Below, piece by piece: positions 1 to 7,210 of a stretch of 64,000 bases of DNA; position 1 is the stretch's first letter; each line of letters opens with the position of its first letter. Both the position numbers and the translations under genes were made by a program. The stretch comes from JACNIZ01 sp964344765 (GTDB lineage: Bacteria; Planctomycetota; UBA1135), in assembly GCA_964344765.1 (NCBI GenBank), contig CAYFOM010000012.1:47290-111289 (forward strand), read 5' to 3'. Below the pieces are notes generated by a model. It was given only the letters and a program-made list of their open reading frames with translations. It did not search any database and was not told the origin of the DNA.

Positions 1-945
1 GGGCGGTAGAGCTTGCAGGTGGGAGGGACTCATGGCCAGCACCAAATCCCACGGTTGCTCCAGTGCGTCGTAAACCGATTGACTGCGATGAGATTGCAGG
101 TCCAAACCCACTTCGGCTGCGGCTTGGATGGAATTTGGATTGGCGCTGTCGCCGCCGTAGACCGACGTGCCGGCCGACGCGATCTCCCAGCCTAATTCGC
201 TGAGTTGCTCGACCGGAACCTGCCAAGCATCGGCGATGCTTTGGCGCAGGATGACCTCTGCCAGCGGTGAACGGCAGGTGTTCCCGGTGCAAATCACCAG
301 AATCCGCATGCCGACCTTGGGAAACTGCAAATCGTCGCGGCGGCGGTGCCAGTGCGGTAACGGCTGAAACTCGAGTACCGCCGAAGCTTGCCCGCGCGTG
401 TCGGCGGCGGCGGGGGCGTCGGCAAACCCTTCGGGCATGCCATTCCAAACATCAGGATTTTGCTGCAGCCACTCAGCCAAGGCTGCGCCCGTCAGCGGGG
501 CTTCGCCGGATTGATTGACCGAGCTCATCCACAACGGCGCCGGCGCATGCTGCATCCAAGCGTGGTAATCGGCGCATTGCGGTAGACGAAATCCCAGTGC
601 CGGCCACGGCAATTCGAACGGTGCATTCAACCATGCGCTTGGCACAACCACGGTGATCGGGCCTGGCAGAACGCGGTGCAACCATGCCGGCAATCCCGGC
701 GGCGGATTCTGAATCCAATCGCGCAATTCATCGGCCGCGCGCAAATGAAGGCTAAATGGCCGCGTCAACGGCGACTGCTTGCGTTCGGCCAAGCGCTGGG
801 CGGCGTCGGCATGGTCGGCTAAAACGCCGATGCCGGGGATGGTGTCAGTCGGCAAAACGACCGCATTGCCGGCTGCCAAGTGTTGTTGGAAGCGCTGTAC
901 GTCTTGCGGCGACGTCGGCGAGGTTGCGGGAGTTGGGCAGGCCAT
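1..945 (-). CDS. Sua5/YrdC threonylcarbamoyl-AMP synthase fused to low-molecular-weight phosphatase (partial, C-terminus off window)
   Basis: The ATG at 945 opens a frame that stays open to base 1, giving 315 residues with the C-terminus missing. Residues about 15-195 look like a Sua5/YrdC/TsaC domain: LPTDTIPGIG (31-40), a K/R cluster then PF (55-65), LPGPITVVVP (93-102), GFRLP (118-122) and SSVNQSG (141-147), equivalent to the family SxNxSG motif. The family makes threonylcarbamoyl-AMP for tRNA t6A37. Residues 213-315 are a low-molecular-weight phosphatase: MRILVICTGNTCRSPLAE has the CX5R P-loop (C219-R225), followed by SAGTSVYGG and DLVLAMSPSHL. CTGNTCRS matches the B. subtilis arginine phosphatase YwlE, including its Thr; ywlC (sua5) and ywlE are near neighbours there. 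The catalytic DP loop lies outside the window. The domain calls are firm; arginine-phosphatase specificity is inference. The gene diverges from the histidine kinase with only 29 bp between starts. Confidence 0.85.
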   Translation of the reverse strand, partial: MACPTPATSPTSPQDVQRFQQHLAAGNAVVLPTDTIPGIGVLADHADAAQRLAERKQSPLTRPFSLHLRAADELRDWIQNPPPGLPAWLHRVLPGPITVVVPSAWLNAPFELPWPALGFRLPQCADYHAWMQHAPAPLWMSSVNQSGEAPLTGAALAEWLQQNPDVWNGMPEGFADAPAAADTRGQASAVLEFQPLPHWHRRRDDLQFPKVGMRILVICTGNTCRSPLAEVILRQSIADAWQVPVEQLSELGWEIASAGTSVYGGDSANPNSIQAAAEVGLDLQSHRSQSVYDALEQPWDLVLAMSPSHLQALPP

Positions 946-974
946 GGCGACTGAGGCAAGTATTCTAGGCGCCC

Positions 975-1691
975 GTGGGTACTCCTCCTAACCAGCCACC
1001 TGCTTTAGAACCGGAAGCGTTGTCGCGACTGGCCGGCGGCTTGGCGCATGAGTTGAAAAACCCGCTAAGCACGCTGTCGCTGCATTTGGCATTGCTGCGC
1101 GAGGAGTGGGCCGATGAAAGCGGACCCAAAGCCGGCCGCACGGTGCGCACGCTGGATACTTTGCAGGTCGAAGTGGGGCGCTTGAACGAGATCTTGGAGG
1201 ACTTTTTGCGCTTCGCCCGCACCGACGAGATTGAGCTCAAGCAAGAGTCGTTGAACGAATTGGTCGAAGAGGTGGTGCGTTTTGTTTTGCCGGAAGCGCA
1301 GGCGCAGGGCGTGCAGCTGGAGACCTTTCTTGATCTGGAGCAGCCGATGCTTCAGCTCGATCGCGGCCGCATGAAACAGGTGATTTTGAACCTGCTGATC
1401 AATGCCCGCCAAGCGATGGAGGGGCGGGAAAGTGGGCGCATCACCATTATTACGCGGCCGGATTCGTCGGCGGATTTGGGCGTGATGTTGGAGATCGTCG
1501 ACGACGGTCCGGGCATGACCGCCGAGACCTTGCAGCAGTGTTTCGACATTTATTATTCGTCGAAGCGCGGCGGCAGCGGCTTGGGGTTGGCGTTGGTGCG
1601 GCGCGTGGTCGAAGCCCACGGCGGTCAGGTGGAAATTCAAAGCTCGCCCGGCCACGGCACCCGCGTGATGATTCGTTTGCCGCGGGATTAG
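975..1691 (+). CDS. Soluble NtrB-type sensor histidine kinase without sensor domain
   Basis: A 238-residue protein with a GTG start. HisKA begins almost at once: LAGGLAHELKNPLSTL puts the phospho-accepting His at residue 25. The HATPase_c domain follows, with N box (QVILNLLINARQAM), G1 box (DDGPGM) and G2 box (SGLGLALVRRVVEAHGG). No membrane helix, PAS or GAF domain is visible, so the signal must come through a partner or another N-terminal input. It lies 28 bp before a σ54-type response regulator on the same strand, the standard NtrB/NtrC arrangement, so that protein is the likely phosphoacceptor. Family and pairing are secure; the signal is unknown. Confidence 0.9.
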   Translation: MGTPPNQPPALEPEALSRLAGGLAHELKNPLSTLSLHLALLREEWADESGPKAGRTVRTLDTLQVEVGRLNEILEDFLRFARTDEIELKQESLNELVEEVVRFVLPEAQAQGVQLETFLDLEQPMLQLDRGRMKQVILNLLINARQAMEGRESGRITIITRPDSSADLGVMLEIVDDGPGMTAETLQQCFDIYYSSKRGGSGLGLALVRRVVEAHGGQVEIQSSPGHGTRVMIRLPRD

Positions 1692-1719
1692 CTTTCAGCG
1701 GGCTGTTAAAATCCCCGCC

Positions 1720-3351
1720 ATGGCCAGCTCCCGGGTCCGCATTTTGATCGTCGAGGATGACGTCGCTCACGCCGAAGCGCTGCAGATGGCGTTGGAGGCG
1801 GAAGATTACGACGTCGAATGCGCGATCGACACCAACTCGGCGCTGGATCGGTTGCGGGCGCGCGATTTCGACTTGGTGCTAACCGATTTAGTGCTCGGCG
1901 ATCGCGATGGCTTGGAGTTACTGCGGGAAGCGCGGCGCATGCTGCCGGATCTATCGGTGTTTTTGATCACCGGTCATGGCTCCATCGAAACCGCGGTGCG
2001 CGCCATGCGCGAGGGCGCTGCCGACTATCTGACCAAGCCGGTCAACCTCGCGGAACTGCGTACCCGCGTGGCACGTGAGGTCGAAAAACGCGAATTGGCC
2101 GCCGACAACCAAGCGCTGCGCGCCGAGCTGGATACGCGCTTTGGTTTGGAAGGAATCATCGGCAACTCGCCGAAGGTGCGTTACGTGTTCGACCTGGTTC
2201 GCCAAGCCGGGCCGACCGACGCCACCGTGCTGCTGCTCGGTGAATCCGGCACCGGCAAAGAATTGTTTGCGCGCGCATGTCATCGCCTGTCGCCGCGCAA
2301 CAAACGCCGCTTCGTTGCGATCAACTGCGCGGCAATGACCGATACACTGATCGAATCGGAGTTGTTCGGTCACATCAAGGGTGCGTTCACCGGCGCGAAT
2401 ACGGCCAAAGAAGGCAAGTTCCAATACGCCGACGGCGGCACGCTATTCCTCGACGAAATCGGCGATATGCCGATGGCCACGCAGGCCAAATTGCTGCGTG
2501 TATTGGAAGAAGGCGAACTGACTCCGGTCGGCGCCAATGAGCCGGTCAGGGTCGATGTGCGCATCATTGCCGCAACCAATCAAAACCTGCTCGAACGCGT
2601 CGAAGCCGGCAAGTTCCGCCGCGATCTTTATTACCGCTTGGCGGTTGTCACCATGTTGCTGCCGACCTTGCGCGAGCGTCTCGAAGACTTCGCGCTGCTG
2701 ACCGATCACTTCCGCCGGCAGTTTAGCGACAAGCACCAAAAAGAAGTCGAGAGCGTGCACGAAGACGTGCTGGCATATTTCCGCGGCTACCACTGGCCCG
2801 GCAACGTGCGCGAGTTGCGCAATGCGATTGAAACCATGGTCGTGCTTGACCGTGACGGCGTGTTGGGCATGGATGACTTGCCGATTTTCCTACGCCAAGT
2901 CGCCGGCACCGTGCAGACCGCACTTCCTTTGCCTTCCGAGAGGGATGCAGGTCCGGGATCCGCCAGTCAAGGCCAGGTCATTCCGGCTCAGCAAGTCCCG
3001 GGTTATCCCGGACAAACTCAAGCGATGCCACCCGGCCAAGGTCAGATGATTCCCCCGGGCCAGGGTCAGGTGATTCCTGCCGGCCAAGGCCAAGTCCTTC
3101 CATCGGGCCAAGGCCAAGTGATCCCACCGGGTCAGGGACAAGTCATGCCGCCCGGCGAAGAGGTGTATGACGTCGTCGATATGGGCTATCAGCTGGTTGG
3201 CAAAAGCCTCAGCGAGGTCGAGCGCGATTTGATCGCCGAAACCCTCGACGCCCTAGGCGGCAATCGCCAGAAGGTGGCTGAGCAACTGGGGATCGGCGAA
3301 CGCACCCTGTACCGCAAGATCAAGGAATACCAGCTCGGCGATCGCGGTTAA
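1720..3351 (+). CDS. NtrC-family σ54-dependent response regulator with Pro/Gly/Gln repeat linker
   Basis: A 543-residue protein. The receiver domain spans about 7-120, with acidic pocket E12-D13-D14, phosphoacceptor D56 (LVLTDLVLG) and K104-P105. The AAA+ domain spans about 143-385, with Walker A GESGTGKE at 172-179, the σ54-contacting GAFTGA loop (KGAFTGANT), Walker B (GGTLFLDEIGDMP) and the sensor region (HWPGNVRELRNAI). The Fis-type HTH is at the C-terminus (NRQKVAEQLGIGERTLYRKIKEY). Between AAA+ and HTH lies an unusual linker of about 90 residues carrying five GQGQVIP-type repeats (437-476). The intact GAFTGA loop predicts real σ54 activation. The dnaK gene 175 bp downstream carries a -24/-12 promoter and is a candidate target. 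Confidence 0.95.
   Translation: MASSRVRILIVEDDVAHAEALQMALEAEDYDVECAIDTNSALDRLRARDFDLVLTDLVLGDRDGLELLREARRMLPDLSVFLITGHGSIETAVRAMREGAADYLTKPVNLAELRTRVAREVEKRELAADNQALRAELDTRFGLEGIIGNSPKVRYVFDLVRQAGPTDATVLLLGESGTGKELFARACHRLSPRNKRRFVAINCAAMTDTLIESELFGHIKGAFTGANTAKEGKFQYADGGTLFLDEIGDMPMATQAKLLRVLEEGELTPVGANEPVRVDVRIIAATNQNLLERVEAGKFRRDLYYRLAVVTMLLPTLRERLEDFALLTDHFRRQFSDKHQKEVESVHEDVLAYFRGYHWPGNVRELRNAIETMVVLDRDGVLGMDDLPIFLRQVAGTVQTALPLPSERDAGPGSASQGQVIPAQQVPGYPGQTQAMPPGQGQMIPPGQGQVIPAGQGQVLPSGQGQVIPPGQGQVMPPGEEVYDVVDMGYQLVGKSLSEVERDLIAETLDALGGNRQKVAEQLGIGERTLYRKIKEYQLGDRG
3028..3159 (+). repeat. Five tandem 24-bp units encoding PPGQGQVI-like octapeptides
   Basis: Units start at 3028, 3052, 3076, 3100 and 3124, each 24 bp, with a partial sixth ending in PPGEE. 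They encode PPGQGQMI, PPGQGQVI, PAGQGQVL, PSGQGQVI and PPGQGQVM. Decayed copies (SQGQVIP, YPGQTQAM) precede them. The units keep the frame and vary mainly at third positions, so they look maintained as protein rather than freshly expanded DNA. They separate the AAA+ and DNA-binding domains of the σ54 activator. Confidence 0.9.
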
Positions 3352-3443
3352 GGGCGAATCGACGGCCGCTGGAGCGGGTGACGTCGGCCTCGGCCACGTC
3401 GGCAGGTTGGTAGGCCATTTTGGAGGTCTGAGAGGGCGGATTT

Positions 3444-3458
3444 CTGCCATATCGGCAG
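3444..3458. promoter_or_regulatory. Inverted repeat CTGCC-N5-GGCAG upstream of the dnaK -24/-12 promoter (candidate activator site)
   Basis: CTGCCATATCGGCAG is a perfect 5-bp inverted repeat with a 5-nt centre, 20 bp upstream of the -24 element. Fis-type activators bind short dyads upstream of σ54 promoters, so this could be an enhancer-like site for the adjacent NtrC-like protein. It is closer to the promoter than most enhancers and only one copy is seen. The role is inference. Confidence 0.35.
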
Positions 3459-3478
3459 CAAATTCAAGGGAATGGCGA

Positions 3479-3494
3479 TGGCACAAAGTTTGCC
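3479..3494 (+). promoter_or_regulatory. σ54 (-24/-12) promoter for dnaK
   Basis: TGGCACAAAGTTTGC matches the TGGCAC-N5-TTGC core at all ten fixed bases, with the required 12-nt GG-to-GC step (GG at 3480-3481, GC at 3492-3493). A start about 12 nt after the GC would give a 5' UTR of roughly 20 nt before the dnaK ATG at 3527. No CIRCE element (TTAGCACTC-N9-GAGTGCTAA) is seen in this gap. The nearest upstream gene encodes a σ54 activator. Confidence 0.75.
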
Positions 3495-3526
3495 AATTTG
3501 GGGGAGCCAATAGGCAACTAAGAAAA

Positions 3527-5458
3527 ATGGGCAAAATCATCGGAATCGACTTGGGTACCACCAACAGCGTTGTCGCCGTTTTGGAAGGCGGCGAGGCAAA
3601 GGTGATCCCGAACAAAGAAGGCAACCGCACCACGCCTTCGGTCGTGGCATTCCAGGACAACGGCCAGCGTTTGGTCGGCGGTCCGGCCAAGCGCCAAGCG
3701 GTTACCAACCCTTCGCACACCGTGTTCTCGGTCAAGCGTTTCATGGGCCGCCGCCACGAGGAGGTCAGCTCGGAAGAGCGCATGGTGCCTTACACCATCG
3801 AGGGCGCACCGAAGGAGCTGGTCAAAATCAAGATCGGCGATCAAAGCTTTACGCCGCCGGAGATCTCTTCGTACGTGCTGGCTTATCTGAAGGAATGCGC
3901 CGAGGATTACCTAGGCGACAAGGTCACTGAAGCGGTGATCACGGTGCCGGCTTACTTCAACGACTCGCAGCGTCAGGCGACCAAGGACGCCGGCAAGGTT
4001 GCGGGACTGGAAGTCAAGCGCATCATCAACGAGCCGACTGCTGCAGCTTTGGCTTATGGCTTGGACAAGGACAAGTCCGGACGCATCGCCGTGTTCGACT
4101 TGGGCGGCGGTACCTTTGACATCTCCATTCTGGACATCGGCGAAGGCGTCTTTGAAGTGTTGGCCACCAACGGCGACACTCACCTCGGTGGTGATGACTT
4201 CGACAAGACTTTGATCGATTGGGTTGCCGACGACTTCCAGAACGAAAACGGCATCGACCTGCGTCAGGATCCGATGGCGTTGCAGCGCTTGAAGGAAGCT
4301 TGTGAAAAAGCCAAGTGCGAGTTGTCGTCCGGCACCGAAACGCAGATCAACCTGCCGTTTATTACCGCCGACGCATCCGGTCCTAAGCACTTGATGCAAA
4401 CGCTGTCGCGCGCCAAGTTCGAATCGCTTTGCGCCGACCTGTTCGAGCGCACCAAGATTCCGTGCGTCAACGCGCTGAAGGATGCCGGCTTGAACGCTTC
4501 CGATGTCGCCGAAGTGATCCTGGTGGGTGGTTCGACCCGGATCCCGAAGGTGCAGGACATCGTGCAAGAGGTGTTCGGCAAAGAAGCCAACAAGTCGGTG
4601 AACCCGGATGAGGTCGTTTCGATGGGCGCCGCCATTCAAGGCGGTCAGCTGTCCGGTGACCTGGAAAGCGACTTGGTGCTGCTCGATGTCACCCCGTTGT
4701 CGTTGGGGATCGAAACCTACGGCGGCGTGATGACGGTGATGATCCCGCGCAACACCACCATTCCGTCGTCGAAAAAGGAAACCTTCACCACCGCTGCCGA
4801 CAACCAGCCGGCGGTAGACGTCAAGGTGTTCCAAGGCGAACGTTCGATGGCCAACGACAACCGTTTGCTGTCGACCTTCAAGCTCGACGGCATTCCGCCG
4901 GCACCGCGCGGTGTACCGCAGATTGAGGTTGAATTCGACATCGATGCCGACGGCATTCTGCACGTGCGCGCTACCGATCAAGCTTCCGGCAAGGAGCACA
5001 AGGTGCGCATCGAGCAGGGCTCCGGGATCTCGGATGAAGATATCGAGCGCATGAAGGAAGAAGCCGAGCGCTTCAAGGAGCAGGATGAAAAAGCCAAGGA
5101 TGTCGCTGAGAAGCGCAACACGGCTGATCAACTGGTCCACCAGGCGCGCAAGCTGGTCAAGGAGCACGAAGACAAGCTCGAGGATGCCGATAAGGAGTCC
5201 ATCGAAAGCAAGGCTTCGGCTTTGGAAGAGGTGCTCAAGGGCGAAGATCTGAGTCAGGTCGAGAGCCTGTCCGAGGACCTGCAAGAGACCATGACCAAGC
5301 TCGGTGAAAAGCTGTACGCAGCCAGTTCGCAAACCGTCGGTGCCGGTGCGCCGGGCGGGCCTGGCGGCCCGGGAGGTCCGGGCGGACCAGGTCAAGCCGA
5401 GGCGTCGTCCGATGACGATGGCACGGTGGTTGATGCGGACTACGAGGTGAAGGAGTAA
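3527..5458 (+). CDS. dnaK: Molecular chaperone DnaK (Hsp70)
   Basis: A 643-residue Hsp70 of normal length. The start is the ATG at 3527 giving MGKIIGIDLGTTNSVVAV; an upstream in-frame ATG at 3407 would add 40 unconserved residues and lie upstream of the promoter. Signatures include IDLGTTNS, VPAYFNDSQRQATKDAG, IINEPTAAALAYG, AVFDLGGGTFDIS, ILVGGSTRIPKVQ and the linker VLLDVTPLSLGIE. The substrate-binding domain is followed by a helical lid, a Gly/Pro run and the acidic tail VVDADYEVKE. It refolds client proteins with DnaJ and GrpE, neither of which is nearby. No strong Shine-Dalgarno is visible before the ATG. Control by σ54 instead of σ32 or HrcA is the odd point. Confidence 0.98.
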   Translation: MGKIIGIDLGTTNSVVAVLEGGEAKVIPNKEGNRTTPSVVAFQDNGQRLVGGPAKRQAVTNPSHTVFSVKRFMGRRHEEVSSEERMVPYTIEGAPKELVKIKIGDQSFTPPEISSYVLAYLKECAEDYLGDKVTEAVITVPAYFNDSQRQATKDAGKVAGLEVKRIINEPTAAALAYGLDKDKSGRIAVFDLGGGTFDISILDIGEGVFEVLATNGDTHLGGDDFDKTLIDWVADDFQNENGIDLRQDPMALQRLKEACEKAKCELSSGTETQINLPFITADASGPKHLMQTLSRAKFESLCADLFERTKIPCVNALKDAGLNASDVAEVILVGGSTRIPKVQDIVQEVFGKEANKSVNPDEVVSMGAAIQGGQLSGDLESDLVLLDVTPLSLGIETYGGVMTVMIPRNTTIPSSKKETFTTAADNQPAVDVKVFQGERSMANDNRLLSTFKLDGIPPAPRGVPQIEVEFDIDADGILHVRATDQASGKEHKVRIEQGSGISDEDIERMKEEAERFKEQDEKAKDVAEKRNTADQLVHQARKLVKEHEDKLEDADKESIESKASALEEVLKGEDLSQVESLSEDLQETMTKLGEKLYAASSQTVGAGAPGGPGGPGGPGGPGQAEASSDDDGTVVDADYEVKE

Positions 5459-5472
5459 CCTGTCAGCCAGTG

Positions 5473-5490
5473 GCGGGGCCGTCACCCCGC
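5473..5490 (+). terminator. Short GC hairpin between dnaK and the ABC operon
   Basis: GCGGGG-CCGTCA-CCCCGC forms a perfect 6-bp stem with a 6-nt loop, 14 nt after the dnaK stop and 8 nt before the next start. No U-run follows, so it is not a classical Rho-independent terminator. It may attenuate read-through or stabilise the dnaK mRNA 3' end. Confidence 0.25.
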
Positions 5491-5498
5491 ACCGACTG

Positions 5499-6470
5499 AT
5501 GATCCAAGCTGATCACCTCACCAAGCGTTACGGACGTATCCTCGCCGTTGATGATCTGACCTTTCGGGTCCAGCCAGGAGAGATCCTGGGATTCCTGGGC
5601 CCGAATGGGGCAGGCAAGAGCACGACTCTGCGCATCCTTAGCGGCTACTTGCCACCAACCTCCGGGAAGGCGCAAGTTGCCGGGTTGGACCTGACCCAGC
5701 ACTCGTTGCAAGTGCGCAAGTCCATCGGTTACCTACCGGAAAATTTCGTCGCCGCGCCTGAGCTGCGCGTCGGCGAATATTTGCGTTTTCGGGCCAAACT
5801 CAAGGGTTTGAGCGCCTCCGAAGCCAAAAAGCGCACTCAGGAATTGGCCGCGGCGCTGGGCTTGACCGATCGCTTGCGCCAGTCATTTTCAGCGTTGTCG
5901 AAGGGCTTTAAGCAGCGCGTCGGCCTAGCCGATGTGCTGATCGCCGACCCGCCGGCGTTAATGTTGGACGAGCCCTTTGGTGGCTTGGACCCGCTGCAGC
6001 GCCACGAGCTGCGCATCTTTTTGCGCAAACTGGCGGAGGAAGGCAAAGCCATCCTATTCAGCTCGCACGTGCTGCCCGAAGTCGAAGAATTGGCCCACCG
6101 TGTGCTGATCATTCATCGCGGCCGCGCCCAAGCCGACGGAACCATCGAAGAATTGGGACGCCGTGCGGCCGAGCAATCGCCTGTGCAATTTCGCACCGAA
6201 GCGGATGCCGGGTTGCTGCAAACCGCGCTGCAGGAATACCTACCAGCGTCGGAAGCAGCGACTTTGCAGCGTCACGGCAGCATGTTCGAGCTGCACCCGG
6301 AGTCGGCCCAAAGTCGTCATGCCCTCTTTCAATGGTTGGGGCAACGGCAAGAACCGATCGCTGAGTTTCGCACCTTGGCACCGTCGTTGGACGAACTCTT
6401 CCGCCACATGACCGACGATCGCCCCGCGGCCACGTCGACCGTCGATCCTCCAGCCCAGGCCGCGTCATGA
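5499..6470 (+). CDS. ABC transporter ATP-binding protein (GldA-type)
   Basis: A 323-residue ABC ATPase of the CcmA/GldA class. Walker A is GPNGAGKST (about 32-40), the signature is LSKGFKQRVGLA, Walker B is ALMLDEPFGGLDP and the switch His is in SSHVLPEVEEL. A C-terminal extension of about 100 residues (DUF4162-like region) follows the ATPase core, as in GldA and other ABC-2 exporters. It overlaps the permease gene by 4 nt (ATGA). With the next three genes it forms a Gld-type export or envelope-remodelling complex; the substrate is not known for this group outside gliding Bacteroidota. Confidence 0.93.
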   Translation: MIQADHLTKRYGRILAVDDLTFRVQPGEILGFLGPNGAGKSTTLRILSGYLPPTSGKAQVAGLDLTQHSLQVRKSIGYLPENFVAAPELRVGEYLRFRAKLKGLSASEAKKRTQELAAALGLTDRLRQSFSALSKGFKQRVGLADVLIADPPALMLDEPFGGLDPLQRHELRIFLRKLAEEGKAILFSSHVLPEVEELAHRVLIIHRGRAQADGTIEELGRRAAEQSPVQFRTEADAGLLQTALQEYLPASEAATLQRHGSMFELHPESAQSRHALFQWLGQRQEPIAEFRTLAPSLDELFRHMTDDRPAATSTVDPPAQAAS

Positions 6471-7210
6471 GAGCTTTCCGCGCCTTGCTCGGCCGCGAGA
6501 TTTACTCGATGCTGGTGTCGCCGTTTGTGTACGTGCTGCTCGGCTTCTGGTTTCTGCTGAACGGTCTGTTCTTTGCTTACCTACTTTCAGGCCCTGAAGT
6601 TCGCAGCGACCTAAATCAACTGCCGCAATACATGTTCGGAAGTGGCTTATTGGTTTGGTTGCTGTTGCCGGCTTTCCCGCCGCTTTTAACGCTCCGCCTT
6701 TTTGCCGAAGAACGACGCCTCGGCACCTTGGAACCGCTGCTGACGGCGCCGATCAGCGATTTCGCCGTGGTCATCGCCAAGTACTTGGCCGCCTGCTTAT
6801 TCTTCCTGGTTTTCTGGGGCGGAGTTCTAGCCCTCTTCTGGATCCTATCGTTAAACGGCGGCGACTTAGATTGGCCGCGCGTATTCGCCGGATTCAGCGG
6901 GGCAGTATTGGTTAGTTTGCTGTTTCTTGCCACCGGTCTGTGGGCTTCGGCGTGGACAGGAAACTTGGTTCTGGCTGCCGGCGGTGGCGCCGCGCTGAAC
7001 TTCATGCTGTTGTTCTTACCGGTGTTACTGGAGCCGCGCGGTGGCCAAACCGGCGGCTTGATGCAAGCGCTCAATATTCCCACCATGCTCGACCGCGGCT
7101 TTAGCGTCGGCTTGTTGGATAGCTACGGTCTGGCGTTTTTCCCGCTATTGATCGTGCTGTTTTTATTCCTCACCTGGGTGCGACTGGTTTCGCGGAGGTG
7201 GGTGCCATGA
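6467..7210 (+). CDS. ABC-2 type permease (GldF-like)
   Basis: A 247-residue integral membrane protein with six predicted helices, for example LVSPFVYVLLGFWFLLNGLFFAYLL, a helix through LLVWLLLPAFPPLLTLRLFAEE, and FFPLLIVLFLFLTW at the C-terminus. RLFAEERRLGTLEPLLTAPI is the typical ABC-2 cytoplasmic-loop motif. It overlaps both neighbours by 4 nt and would pair with the ATPase encoded just upstream. Length and topology match GldF/NosY-type permeases. Confidence 0.9.
   Translation: MRAFRALLGREIYSMLVSPFVYVLLGFWFLLNGLFFAYLLSGPEVRSDLNQLPQYMFGSGLLVWLLLPAFPPLLTLRLFAEERRLGTLEPLLTAPISDFAVVIAKYLAACLFFLVFWGGVLALFWILSLNGGDLDWPRVFAGFSGAVLVSLLFLATGLWASAWTGNLVLAAGGGAALNFMLLFLPVLLEPRGGQTGGLMQALNIPTMLDRGFSVGLLDSYGLAFFPLLIVLFLFLTWVRLVSRRWVP

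Noticed and set aside
3407..3526. 40-codon N-terminal extension of dnaK from an upstream ATG
   Set aside because: The extension is unlike any DnaK N-terminus and overlaps the -24/-12 promoter; MGKIIGIDLGTTNS at 3527 is the canonical start.
3911..5485. 524-codon open frame antisense to dnaK
   Set aside because: It mirrors the codon pattern of a highly conserved gene, has no recognisable motif and no RBS. The same applies to the 426-codon frame antisense to coxA at 37228-38508.
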